NCBI GenBank assembly: GCA_036571765.1
Contig: BROE01000007.1
Coordinates: forward strand, 11,906,134 to 11,970,133
Direction of reading: 5' to 3'
DNA: 64,000 bases
From: Plecoglossus altivelis
Taxonomy: Eukaryota; Chordata; Actinopteri; Osmeriformes; Plecoglossidae
A program made the translations under genes and the position numbers. Position 1 is the stretch's first letter, and each line of letters begins with the position of its first letter. Below, piece after piece: positions 24,466 through 35,467 of the stretch. The notes under the pieces were generated by a model that was not told the DNA's origin, did no database searches, and saw nothing but the letters and a program-made list of their open reading frames with translations.

Positions 24466-27429
24466 AGCCATGATACGTGTCTTCTCTGAATACAGCTCAA
24501 TGTAGAAGATATATATTTCCATACTGCAAATGCCGTTTGTTAAGCAGCTTTAAACACCTGCACAACACTTATCTATAAGGTACAGTTTATACTGTATTCA
24601 TCAAGTGAATTGTATATTTCAAAGCCAACCAAAGAGTTGTTTGTCTTCTCACAGTAAACCTTTGTGTTAGATGTCATCACATGCTAGTGTGTCGATATAA
24701 GAAGTGAACCGTTTTCAAGCAGATGAGGCTTTTATTAGGAAAGCCAACACAATGTTAAGACATAGTAAATATATTGGATATTGTTTAACCACATCAAACA
24801 CAAACACTAGGACAGTGTTCATGGAAAACAAAGTAGCCCCTTAGAAGTATTACCATTGTTCATGTTATGTTATACTTGGCGTAGTTTATCAGACGCAGCA
24901 TCTGATAAATGTTTAGTTCAACAAAGATAATACAGGAATATATATATATAAGTATATATTAGCGTTTTTGTTTATTTCTTGTTTTCCTTTGTAAACAACA
25001 GCTTTTGAAAGAACCTTATCACTAACCACATTTTATTTTGCAAGTTGATTAACTTAATTTGTTCCTGGGGACCATTATGGGTAAGGAAAAGGTTCTGTAC
25101 GTTCCCCCTAGCGAAGTCTTAGATGATGTGTCATTGACACAGTGAGACACAGGGTGTTTAGATGGATGTGTTGAGCATATCCTGAACAGAGAAGTGCTCC
25201 GAGAGGAGCGTTAAAACCTCTTACTATAAAAACCTGTAGCGTTTCCACAGCGCAGACTGTATGTTTCATTGTAGCACTGTCAGCAAACTGCAAGCTTTAT
25301 ATTCTCATCCAAAAGACTGTTAACATCTCAGGCCCATACGCTTGACATTTATCGATTTAAAAACTGTACTCGCCCTTTTTCCATGGTTACCTAAAGGAAC
25401 TGCATGGAGAAGCCTAATGATACCGCGTGATACCAAAGCACAATGGTAAACCTTGCAGAGACCTGGAACCCTATGGAGCATCCTGTGCTAGTGTCACAAG
25501 CGCATGCTAATTGCCTGTCCTCGAAGGTAATGGACTTTCTATTGACCTGGAGTAGTCTTTACTCCTGAATGGAACTGGCTTTCCGTAGCAAACACGGATC
25601 ATTAGTGGAGAGGAAGATGTGTGTGTGCGTGAGTGTGCTTCTGAGAGGGAGGGAGAGAGGGAGAGGGAGGGAGCGGGAGAGGTAGAGAAAGAAGAGGCAA
25701 TTGTGTTTTGGTGTGGATGACAGTTTATTCATTAGCTCCTAGTAGCCACCTCACCCTTTCCTCTTTGGCTCAGCGTCAAAATCGGCTGGCTAGCGGCCCG
25801 TGTAGAAGCGCTGGCCAAGGCCTTACAGAACAGATGAGCAGTTGCCTGGTCTCTGGCTTGCTAGCGACCAAATGGGGCTCCACCAATCCCACATCCTCAA
25901 CCGTGGAAGCTATGTTGCTGTTCGCTCACACCTCATAGTACGCAGAGCCACGTGAGCTGCTTTATACAAAGACCCTAACGTCATTGTTTGCGCTATTCGT
26001 CATTGATCGTACGCAGTAGGTTATCATGGATTGATTCGAGATGGAAATGGTTTGCATGCGGCTTTTTGTTTTTGTCTACGTGTCTCGTTTCTACAGCACA
26101 GATTGGTTATTGATGGTTGCCCTGTACGCCTACAGTACTGTATGTGGATGAGGAAGCCTTTAGGCCCTCTGTGTCAGTCATCATTGGTTCTGATCGGCAG
26201 AGGCGACAGTGGAGGGGAAGATAGAAGGAACTCTCTGAATACTTGGCCTAGTTAGGTTGGCTAAGCGGAGCTCCACCAGCTGACATTACTCTCCCGGCAA
26301 AAGAAAGAACTCTTCACCCATCAGTTTCATAACTACTGCTTCCCTGCTAATTGCTTAATAGTATTGGCAGGAAAAAATCTGTCTGTTTCATAAGTTAATT
26401 AGTGCCATTCCTCCAGACAGTCAGTCTTGACCTTGCAGCTGTGGTACGTGACCTTCCACAGCTTGAGAAGACGCTGTGTAGAAGAAGACGGAGAGCGTGT
26501 GTGGTGACGTGTGTGTGTGGGTTGGAAGTGTTGTCCTGTTGGTATGTTTAAAGGCCAGTATATCCAAGTCTCGCTTGGGCACCTGTGATCTTGAGGATTC
26601 TTGTCTTTCGACCATCTCTCCCTCTTGCTCTCCCTCTCCCACCTCTACACTCCAGCGGTCAGACCGACGTTCAGGACCGTCTTGAGGAAGCTCCGGAAGT
26701 GTGATGCTGTTTCCTGTCGTCACTCCTCGCACTGTAGTCGTCGTTCTGAATCCCCAAAACTCTTGAGCTCGTCGTTTTTTGAAGGTTTCAGGTCCCTCGT
26801 AGCTCAGAAACGCAGGAAGTGACATCACAGATGTCAGATTACAGATGTCATCCATGTGGTGCAGTTTGGGTTGGTTGTCAAAGTATAAAGTAGGTAGCCT
26901 GTGCCATCACTTTTGTACCAAATTGTGTTTTGTTTTGTTTGTTTTACTGTATCGGTCCTGTAACCTTGGCGACTAGATTACGATGAGTACTCGAAGACAG
27001 AATTGAAGGTTGCGGTCTCCATCCATTTTCTGAAACATTGTAATGAAGTTTGATTTGATTTGAATGGTAAACTGTTTTTGTGAACGTTTGGGTCTTCATC
27101 TTGTTTTCCCCTGTCAATGTCAGTAGCTGTGTTGTCAACATCAGTGTGAGCTCGCGTGACAAATGCTTTTCTCATAGACATCGTCTCCCCCAGACTGAAT
27201 ATATTGAAGTGCCTACAGAAATGGATGTTTATAATTTCAGGGAGTTTAATTGCTTGATGAATATGGGAAGTACATTGTAATCGATAACACTTTGGAGTTT
27301 TTAAAAACATATTTAATATTTGCCGGCTTTTTCAACGAACAAATAGACAGATGCAGAACACACTTCGAGCGATGTGCCTAATTTTATAGTTGCCTATTTA
27401 TGTAATACATCCATGTTGATTATGACTGA

Positions 27430-27435
27430 AATAAA
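27430..27435 (+). terminator. Candidate distal polyadenylation signal of MYO1D
   Basis: AATAAA in the context CTGAAATAAAACGG at the end of an AT-rich stretch typical of a vertebrate 3' UTR. After it the composition changes toward the minisatellite spacer. Confidence 0.45.
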
Positions 27436-28654
27436 ACGGTTGGACCAAATCTAAACAGAACTTCCTGTATTATGTACTTTACATTACTGTCCAAGATCAC
27501 ACGTTTCACAATCCTTTTACATTGGTTGTTAAATTAACAAATGTATTTTATTCAATAGTCCAATGGGATGTCTCTTTACATCAGTGACAGTATTCTCATT
27601 CTCTATAGTAGAGGTTTGATCTATCAGATCATGTGTGTGTCTGTGTGTGAGTGTAATTAACCATTAGATGCAGGAGGTCTACTACTGTATTGCGCAAGGA
27701 CATTCAGTGGAGAGTATTGCATGTGGGTTGGGGTGTGTTACCTACTGGTATGTGGGCTGGAGTGTTTGTCTGAAGCCCAGCTGTTGTCTTTAATGACTGA
27801 TGCCGTCATGTGGGGGAGACCAGCGCTAATCCGCCTCCTAGCAGCTGTTTCCCTGGGTGACGTAGAGACTCCAGAAACCCTCTGCAGTCAGGGAGAGGAG
27901 GGGGGGCAGTTTCACCTCCCTCTCTCTTGGATGAGCACCACCTCAAGAAGGTGGGGAGATGATGCTCTTCTGCTGTTCCAGTCCGGGGAGGGATGGAGAG
28001 ATCTGTGGGGAGGGATGGAGAGATCTGTGGGGAGGGATGGAGAAATCTGTGGAGAGGGATGGATGGAGAGATCTGTGGGGAGGGATGGATGGAGAAATCT
28101 GTGGGGAGGAATGGAGAGATCTGTGGGGAGGGATGGAGAGATCTGTGGGGAGGGGTGGATAGAGAGATCTGTGGGGAGGGATGGATGGAGAGATCTGTGG
28201 GGAGGGATGGATGGAGAGATCTGTGGGGAGGGATGGATGGAGAGATCTGTGGGGAGAGATGGATGGAGAGATCTGTGGGGAGGAATGGAGAGATCTGTGG
28301 GGATGGATGTAGAGATATGTGGGGAGGGGTGGATGGAGAGATCTGTGGGGAGGGATGGATGGAGAGATCTGTAGGAAGGGATCGTGTATGTAAGACTAGG
28401 CTACTACATTTGTCTCTACTCTAGCGTACGTGTGCGGTTTCTTATGCAGTTGTGTTCCCTGCTACACTGTTGTTCAAGGCCTTCTTGATTCCTTTATATA
28501 AAAATGTTGACCATAATGTTTTGTGTGCCATCATGTTGCAAAGCCACAGTTATGGTGAACATTCAACACTCCTTTGAAAGGAGTGTCTTGTCGTTTTACA
28601 GAGAGACAGAAAAAAACGCACCACATACTTGTGCATCATGAACGGTCAGTGCAT
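27436..28654. other. Spacer between convergent MYO1D and CDK5R1
   Basis: About 1.2 kb between the distal + strand AATAAA and the - strand AATAAA. It contains the 22/26-bp minisatellite at 27990-28376 and otherwise unremarkable sequence. Confidence 0.6.
27990..28376 (+). repeat. 22/26-bp minisatellite GGGAGGGATGGATGGAGAGA
   Basis: About 16 units built on GGATGGAGAGATCTGTGGGG. Some units have an extra GGAT (26 bp) and some lack it (22 bp). Each unit carries AGATCT. Located between the 3' ends of two converging genes. Confidence 0.9.
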
Positions 28655-28660
28655 TTTATT
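28655..28660 (-). terminator. CDK5R1: Candidate CDK5R1 polyadenylation signal
   Basis: AATAAA on the - strand. It is the first canonical signal at the far end of the AT-rich stretch; other AATAAA-like sites inside the 3' UTR could be used too. Confidence 0.45.
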
Positions 28661-31600
28661 TTCCATCACAGTACAAAAATAAATTAAACTAAGCAGAAAC
28701 AAACTGAAAAAAAAGTTTCAATTACAGCAACAGGTTTTTGTCTTTTTTTTTTAAAGAACAGTTTTTACAGCATCATAACCGACCCCTCCCACCTTCCCCC
28801 CCCCATCCCCCCACCCCCCAACTGAGCTGAACCCCTGAATCTGCATGGGCTCATACAGTACCTTGACCACCTTATCATCATAAGAAAATTAATTGCACAA
28901 ATTCTTATGTACAAATAAACTCACGCTGTCTCGCGTACACGCACGCAAACACGCACACATTCACACATCCAGTCATCGAATGCCTCTCGTTGTGAAGCGC
29001 TTTAACACCATTTCTTTCTTCTTTTTTTTTTGATCTACAAATTACGCAACAAGATACAGAAAAAAGAATTGACAGAAATCTTAAGCTAATCATCTTTTTT
29101 TTGTATTTTTTTAATGTATTTTTTTATTTTTTAAAGCTTTTTAAAAGTATTTTCCTCAAACTACTACTCAGTGACGTGAGTGAGAAAATGGCAAGTTTAC
29201 TGAATTGGGGCGAAGTGGGCAGTGAGAGGTGGAAGTCTCCTGGTCTCTGTGTCAGACCCCCATGTCCTGCCCTTCTCCAAAGCAGTAACCCACCCCCAGT
29301 GCATCTCCCTCTGTTGCGCTACAAAACACACACACATCAAACTCCCGCATTGCACTTTGTGTCTTATAACAAGGCAGAATGCCATTGGACTCTTCTGGGC
29401 CCTATTAGTATTCCAGATCATACATTTTGGACTCAAACTGATACAGCAGAGGTTAAGGAATCGTAACAGACATCTTTGTGAACTTCCTTTACGAGACAAC
29501 CACTTTTTGTTGACATGGATCCACCTATGAAAAAAGCCTTGGTTGAATGAGACTGAGAATTGATCTTATCCAGAAATAAACGTGGAGGAATAAAACTAGT
29601 AAAAGAAGCATGCGCAAATCTCCTTGGCTCGAATGAGAAGAAAGCAGGCAAATTCATTTCTTGGACGTTTCCTTTGACCCCCACAGAGGTCCATAAGCAT
29701 GTACGTGAAGGTTTTCTCATTTGCATTCCAGCTCTACCAATATACAATGTGTTTCTTTTGCATTGTGTGACAGATAAGCTTCCAATTACAATCTCTCCTG
29801 ATTTGATACATTGTGGAGCACAAGTCTGCTGGTCCTTATGTTTTTTTTCTCATACTGGTTGCCATGGTGTCCACCGCTGTCTTCCATTTAGTATAGTGGC
29901 TTTGTTGATTGAAAAACCTGATTATCTCTCTAGAGGTCAGCTAAAATTCTTGACCTATGACCTCAGCTCATCTCGTTCCCATCTCAATACATTGGATTTA
30001 TACAGTATTGGCATTGAAGGATTATCCGACGGTGTTCAATGTCATTTTTCATCAGGACGCCAAATGAAGTTTATGTCATAGCCTGCCATTGTCTGATGAT
30101 CATGATGTTTCATGTTGATATGTGCAGTAGTAGTTCAAGTGCAGGGCGGTCATGTAGGTTTGTGTTGGGTTTAGGGCACCTTAGAAAGTCTAAGGTATTG
30201 GGTCTGTGATGCTAAAGCTTTCCCTGATATTGTGATACTTTGGCGATGGTCAGATTTCACATTGGTTTAATCTAAGGGCTTTAATTTGTTCTGCGTTATT
30301 AAATCCCTGCAACATTAATTTGCATCAACCATCGTCAATCTTCATTCACACCAAAGCTAAAATCATCAATGAACAGCTATACCCCCCCATCTTCATATCA
30401 CATAACCTCAAAACTCATCATTCACTCGTGATTTTTACGTTTCAAGGGATGTGCCAAAGATAATAAATAAATGTCCATAAATTAAGTTTCAATAAATAGT
30501 CCTTAAGATGCAAATCCATCTGGTCGTTCAAACAACTTGACTTAGTCCACTGTTTTGAGACGTACATGATTTTCATCAAAGATTTGGCACTAGTTAAACA
30601 CTTTCTATGCTGAATATTACATAGCACAAAAAGGATCTTCATTCCGAAGCAGTTTAGAGACACAACCTTAGACAAAAGTACAAAACAATTCCCTGGTAAA
30701 CAAATAGCCTATTTTAGCAAGCATAGCTAAATAAACTAGTTTCAGTTGGTTCACAGCATTCTCTACAGCAGATGCAGTTGGTTTACAAATCATATTAGAA
30801 GAAAATTACTTTTCCGACTTCGAAAAACTCTAAAAATATGGCATGGCACACGTGCATTACATTACATTTCTAAGTAAAAAAAAGACGCTTTTTTTCAAGA
30901 AAATCCATAAATAAACCTCTCTAGTGTCAAGCCATCCGAGAGGAAAACATCCATTTGTTTGTTTTTTCTTTGATGAAAATAAAGTAGGTCTTTTTCAACA
31001 CGTGGAATGAGACCACCAAACATGGTCTTACAGGTGATCAATCACATCTCCTCATCTAGTTGTCTGGTGAACTATCCTACGATGCAACTCTCTCCTATTA
31101 TTGAAAAAGCATGAGGTTGCTCATCCAGCGTGATGGTCCCAACATGTCCTTAGCGATGGTCAGATATGCACTGCAAGGCAGCAGGGCTGTGCAGATGGAT
31201 CCTTGTACTGGGAGGTGGAGTGGTGGCAGGGGGGGGGGGGGGGGGGGGGGTGCATTCACAGTCTAACGAGAGCAGAGGCCCAGTCACTCGATGGTCCTCA
31301 CCCCTACCACAGGCAGTGCACATCAGGAACAGTCAGCGTGTGGCTGGTTTAGCAGGTGTCAGTCCTTCTACACATTCATAGCTGTAGATGTGTTTGTAGA
31401 CTTTTTTTATTAGATTTTTTTTTTTCAGGATGTTTTACTTTTTTTTGTCTCTCCCCACGTCCCCAGTGTATATATGTGCAAGCAGAGAATGTACCCAAGT
31501 CTGGCGTTTGTCCTTCTGGAAGGTTATCACAACACTTTCACTCTCAGGTGTAGTGAAAATGTCATCCTCTCTCTTTAAAAAAAAAAGAAGGTTTGATTCC

Positions 31601-31909
31601 CTAGAAAACCTCCTGAACTTGGGTATCTGGGATCTTTCCTATCAAGGTCAGATTCGTATTTTTTTAATCATTTACTGTATTGATTTACCATTCCCCCTGA
31701 TTTGAGATTTTTTTATGCTATAAATTAGTCATGGATATAACATACCATGTTTAAACATCAAACTTCGGAGGCCCCGAAAATATTTTCCTAAATCATTCTC
31801 ACTCCATTGCTTTTGAAATATCAGACTGGAGTAGACCCTGGCCCTCCTCCTACCCCCACCCCCACCCCCGTCTGCTCGCGCCCCCGCGCCGCTCCTCCCC
31901 GCAGGCCCC
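28655..31909 (-). other. CDK5R1: CDK5R1 3' UTR (probable)
   Basis: AT-rich, microsatellite-poor sequence runs from the CDK5R1 stop to TTTATT (AATAAA on the - strand) at 28655-28660. A long 3' UTR is usual for this gene in vertebrates. Notable contents are a 22-base G run at 31229-31250 (C run in the mRNA) and T/A runs at 28743-28756 and 31416-31448. A 522-bp open frame at 29560-30081 on the + strand is antisense and not believed to be a gene. Confidence 0.6.
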
Positions 31910-32818
31910 TCACCGGTCCAAGCCGATGAGGAGGCGGCTCCTCTCCTCCTCCTTCTGGCTCTCGTTCTTCAGGTCAGCGAACACCTGGGTGAAGTAGTGC
32001 GGGTCCGAGTTGATCTGCAACATCTTGGTGCTCATCAGGTTGATGATGGACAGGCAGCGGTCCCAGAAGGTCTCCTTGGAGCTCTCCACCAGGAAGGGCT
32101 TGAGCGGGTAGGAGATCTCGTTCCCCATGTAGGAGTAGGACAGGTAGAGGCAGGTGAGCAGCACGGCCTGCAGCTCGTGTTCGGTGGCCACCTCGGAGGA
32201 CACCACGTCCCGGCAGAGCATGTACACAAACACCACGTTGGCTGGGGTGATGAAGCCCTGGTCCTGCCAGCCCTGCAGCAGCAGGGACCGGTCCACGCTG
32301 CGCAGCCACAGCACCGGGTCAGTGGGAGACAGGTGCTTGAGCCGGTAGCAGCGCCGGCACAGGAACTCCCCCAAGCAGCGCAGCAGCTCGCTGGTGGAAG
32401 CCTGCACGATCACCCTCTTGGGTGTGCCGGCAGCTACGTTGGAGTTGGTCAGAGGGGCCTTCTTAATAGATGAGGCCCCGTTGTTGGAGCCCTTGGTCAG
32501 GGCCGGCGTGCTTTGGTCCTGGGTGAAGCTGGATAGGTTGGCACAGGACTGCGACTTCTTCAGGTTCTCATTGTTGAGATGCGAGACGTTGTTCTGGTAG
32601 GCCGCGTTGGGCTGCACCTTCTTGGAGCCTTTTTTCTTGGCCGACACAGCCACGATCCGTTTCCACGGCAGCACGTTGATGAGCGAGTGCCGCTTCATGT
32701 TCTTGTCTTTGGCGTTCTTGCTGTTTTGCACGGCCGTATAGTGGCCCACTGTGGCAGGCCCATCCTCAAAGAGGGCCGCCTTCCGGTAGCTGGGCGAGAG
32801 TGACAAGACGGTTCCCAT
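31910..32818 (-). CDS. CDK5R1: CDK5R1, cyclin-dependent kinase 5 activator 1 (p35)
   Basis: Activating subunit of CDK5, a neuronal membrane-anchored kinase complex controlling migration, neurite outgrowth and synaptic function. A single 302-codon exon starts at ATG 32818-32816 (GCCATGG context). MGTVLSLSPSYRKA is the conserved N-terminus with Gly2 for myristoylation and Ser8. Basic stretches near residues 41-67 help membrane targeting. ENLKKSQSCANLSSF precedes residue 98-99, matching the calpain site that yields p25 in mammals. From about residue 134 the cyclin-fold activation domain is nearly invariant (QASTSELLRCLGEFLCRRCY ... QINSDPHYFTQVF). The C-terminus LLIGLDR is typical. Human p35 is 307 aa; the small difference lies in the variable linker at 99-128. 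It is read opposite to MYO1D and PSMD11. CDK5R2 is excluded by the N-terminus and linker. Confidence 0.98.
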   Translation of the reverse strand: MGTVLSLSPSYRKAALFEDGPATVGHYTAVQNSKNAKDKNMKRHSLINVLPWKRIVAVSAKKKGSKKVQPNAAYQNNVSHLNNENLKKSQSCANLSSFTQDQSTPALTKGSNNGASSIKKAPLTNSNVAAGTPKRVIVQASTSELLRCLGEFLCRRCYRLKHLSPTDPVLWLRSVDRSLLLQGWQDQGFITPANVVFVYMLCRDVVSSEVATEHELQAVLLTCLYLSYSYMGNEISYPLKPFLVESSKETFWDRCLSIINLMSTKMLQINSDPHYFTQVFADLKNESQKEEERSRLLIGLDR

Positions 32819-35376
32819 GGCGACTGCGAGGCGTTATCCAGGGGCGTTTGCCTGGCTGGCTTGAGGGATGAGCAAAGACAACGTAAGAGGAGATCCTGAG
32901 GGTCTCAATGCCTCAGTGCTTCCCAGCTGTGAGACCCTGGCTATAGGCTGCAGCTCCTCTCAGGCATCGATGTCTGCCTTGGATCCAGAGGGTCAGTCGA
33001 TATTGTAGACTTTATAGTCTGTGGGAAATGAACGGTGCAAACAAATGTGATTATTTGTGTTCAAATTACAAGCAGTTATTTTCGGAACAAGTCAGTGTTT
33101 ATGTCATTTCACTCTCTCTGAAGATGCAGCTCAATCGCGTTCTTGATTTCTTAATTTGCTTCTGCAGAATTGTCGGACGAAGTGGTCCTACATAGCTCTG
33201 ATTTAGCGTGCTCAATAAAAAGCAAACGGTTAACGGTACCGTTAAATTTCCACTGAATGTGAGCGTGCCAACTGTAGCTGGCTTTTTAATGAAAAATCGC
33301 ATCACCTGAAATGCATGGAAAAGATTGGATTTGGTTTACCTCACGGTTGACTCCAGTGATGTCATTTATGAAGTCAAGTACTCACATTTCTGGGAGTATT
33401 TACAAATATACCAATGTTTGGGGTGGACTACACTTAAACGTGTCCTCCATTCACACTGAACAGAAATATACTACGCAGTAGTCCGTTTTAATATTACTAC
33501 GCCTTGATTTTTGTTTACATTTTCTTATACTATTAGACCTGATCAGAAATGTGAAGACGACAATTTAAGTGGGTTTCAGATTACATTTGAACTTCCGAAC
33601 TTGCATGTTTTGGCAACCACTTAATTTGTACCTTATTTTTTTTATTTCCATCGAAATCGTTGGCTGTAGCACTCGCTGAATACGACTTTCTAGATCAGCT
33701 CGGTGTTTTAAAATGGGAGACTGGAACGTAAACACCTTTGTGAAGGTCGCCTTTTAAGTAGCTACCGATTTACAAAAACAACCACTAGTTGTGATAATTA
33801 CCAAACCGTAATGGGATAAGCCAGATAAACAAATAAACCTTTATTAGCCGATTAAGTGCCACGATTAAAAACACTTCGCTTTCAATCAATTTACACCATC
33901 ACTCCAAACTATTATTTACAGCCTCTAAAGGCAATAATACTCACTGAATATACTGCGAGTAGCTATAGCACAATCCATAAGATGTCCAAAATTGCCTTTA
34001 TGAAGTTTCTTGTTGGCTGACGAAGAATGATTGTGCTTGTATAGCTGAAAGCTGTAGTTTTGCGAAAGAGGTTTATGAACATCGTCTGCTGTCCAAGGTT
34101 CTGAAATTGAATGCGCCCGGCGCAATAATAAAGGCGTAATAATTGTCTGGATTCTAACCAACTCCTTTGCTGATTCATTTGTTGTTGTCCTAGTAGCCTA
34201 CACTACGAACTATAGGCTAACCTATAACATCACTGTCAAATAACAAATGACACCCCACCAGTTTATAAGCCTTCTTTTCAAAAAATGGTCTAAATAACAT
34301 TTAATTGCAAAGTCCTATACCACTTTACCCTCCATTTCAGACTGTTTCAGAGCTGCCCCCAGTAATTTACGACAGTAATAACATTCATTGGTGACTTGAA
34401 GATTTCAGTCTTACCGTGAGATGTTTTCCTTGAGGAAAAAGACGAGGAAAATTATTTCACGGCAACGATGTTTTCCTTGCAAGTATCCTCTATTTCACTG
34501 AAATTCAGAACGAAACATCAACAACCATCTCGATAATAGCCGTTAAAAGGATAGCATCTTACAATCCTTCTGGAAAAAAGACGTTATGCGAGCAAAAACA
34601 TCAGCACGCGTTGACATATCTCAGGCTATATATATATGGCCAGTATTTCTGGTGCGCAGGCGATGGAGGCGACTGTGGACTGGATGCTGTGATGATGTGC
34701 TGCTGGTCTGGTCCTCGCCGCGAGAGATGCGGTTGCGAGGGCTCCTGTGCGCTCGCCCTGACTTGCGCGTACTTGGGAGGACGTCAAAGACAGTGGTCGA
34801 GCGCCGCTTTGTGCGCAATGTATGTGGTGCTGTTTTTGGTATACACACAATCACAACAAGCTGCGGCTGAACTCGGTGAACCACAGGCATGCTGAGAGCT
34901 TTGGTTATGAATGCGCCAAAGTCTTCTGAAAATGATAGAGTGCATGCATTACTTAAAATTGAAATTGAAGACGTCTTCACAGTTTTCCCAATGTTCTTTT
35001 ATGATGTGTGTTATGTGATTTTGAAAAGCAGTAATGCACAGCATAGTAATGTATTCTGAATTGATTTAAATCATACATTCAAACTCCGAGGCTTTAATTT
35101 CCTAGAACACGGATAAGATAATGAACAAGGAATCGTTCAGACAGATTCCATTTTAATCACTTTAAATATGCATTAATACAATTACATAAATATGTAGTGT
35201 ATTTGCTTTAGCGTAGGCCCATGCCTCATTGGCTATCGATCCACACATTGTTTTTCTTTGTTATTCGCATACATTTCCCACAATTCTCAACTGCTGGCGG
35301 CGTAACTACGTATTCAGTTACGTGTTTACTTTCGCGTTTTTGATTGTTGTAGGCAGGCAGCTTTTGAATAGGCAAG
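32819..35376. promoter_or_regulatory. Divergent CDK5R1 / PSMD11 intergenic region
   Basis: 2.56 kb between the two start codons, AT-rich with a CpG-containing island-like segment at about 34650-34830 (GGTCCTCGCCGCGAGAGATG). CDK5R1 in mammals has an untranslated first exon, and one could lie here, but no splice pair is certain. A TATATATATATGG block at 34627-34639 next to the CpG-rich part could serve as a TATA box for transcription toward CDK5R1. No coding sequence is recognised. Confidence 0.45.
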
Positions 35377-35385
35377 ATGGCGGCT
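35370..35385 (+). promoter_or_regulatory. PSMD11: YY1-type element over the PSMD11 start codon
   Basis: CAAGATGGCGGC at 35373-35384 matches the YY1 consensus AAnATGGCGGC and contains the ATG itself. Downstream YY1 sites overlapping ATG are a known feature of many TATA-less housekeeping promoters. Confidence 0.6.
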
Positions 35386-35467
35386 GCGGCAGTGGTTGAG
35401 TTTCAGAGGGCTCAGTCTCTCATTAGCACGGATCGTAACGCCTCCATTGATATTCTTCATTCTATAG
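35377..35467 (+). CDS. PSMD11: PSMD11 exon 1
   Basis: ATG overlaps a YY1-type site. Encodes residues 1-30 and the first base of V31; donor GTATGT. Confidence 0.96.

Larger units (their letters stand above)
24289..27435 (+). other. MYO1D 3' UTR and downstream DNA
   Basis: AT-rich, low in simple repeats compared with the introns. AATAAA motifs occur at 24460-24465 and 27430-27435, so the 3' UTR is either about 190 bp or about 3.1 kb. A CAGGTGACRGAGAGGAGACA doublet (24321-24368) follows the stop. (TA)n at 24941-24958. No further gene seen. Confidence 0.55.

Noticed and set aside
29560..30081. 173-codon open frame on the + strand
   Set aside because: It lies antisense in the AT-rich CDK5R1 3' UTR, has no recognisable domain and no coding-like composition. 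Chance ORF, unless expression is shown.
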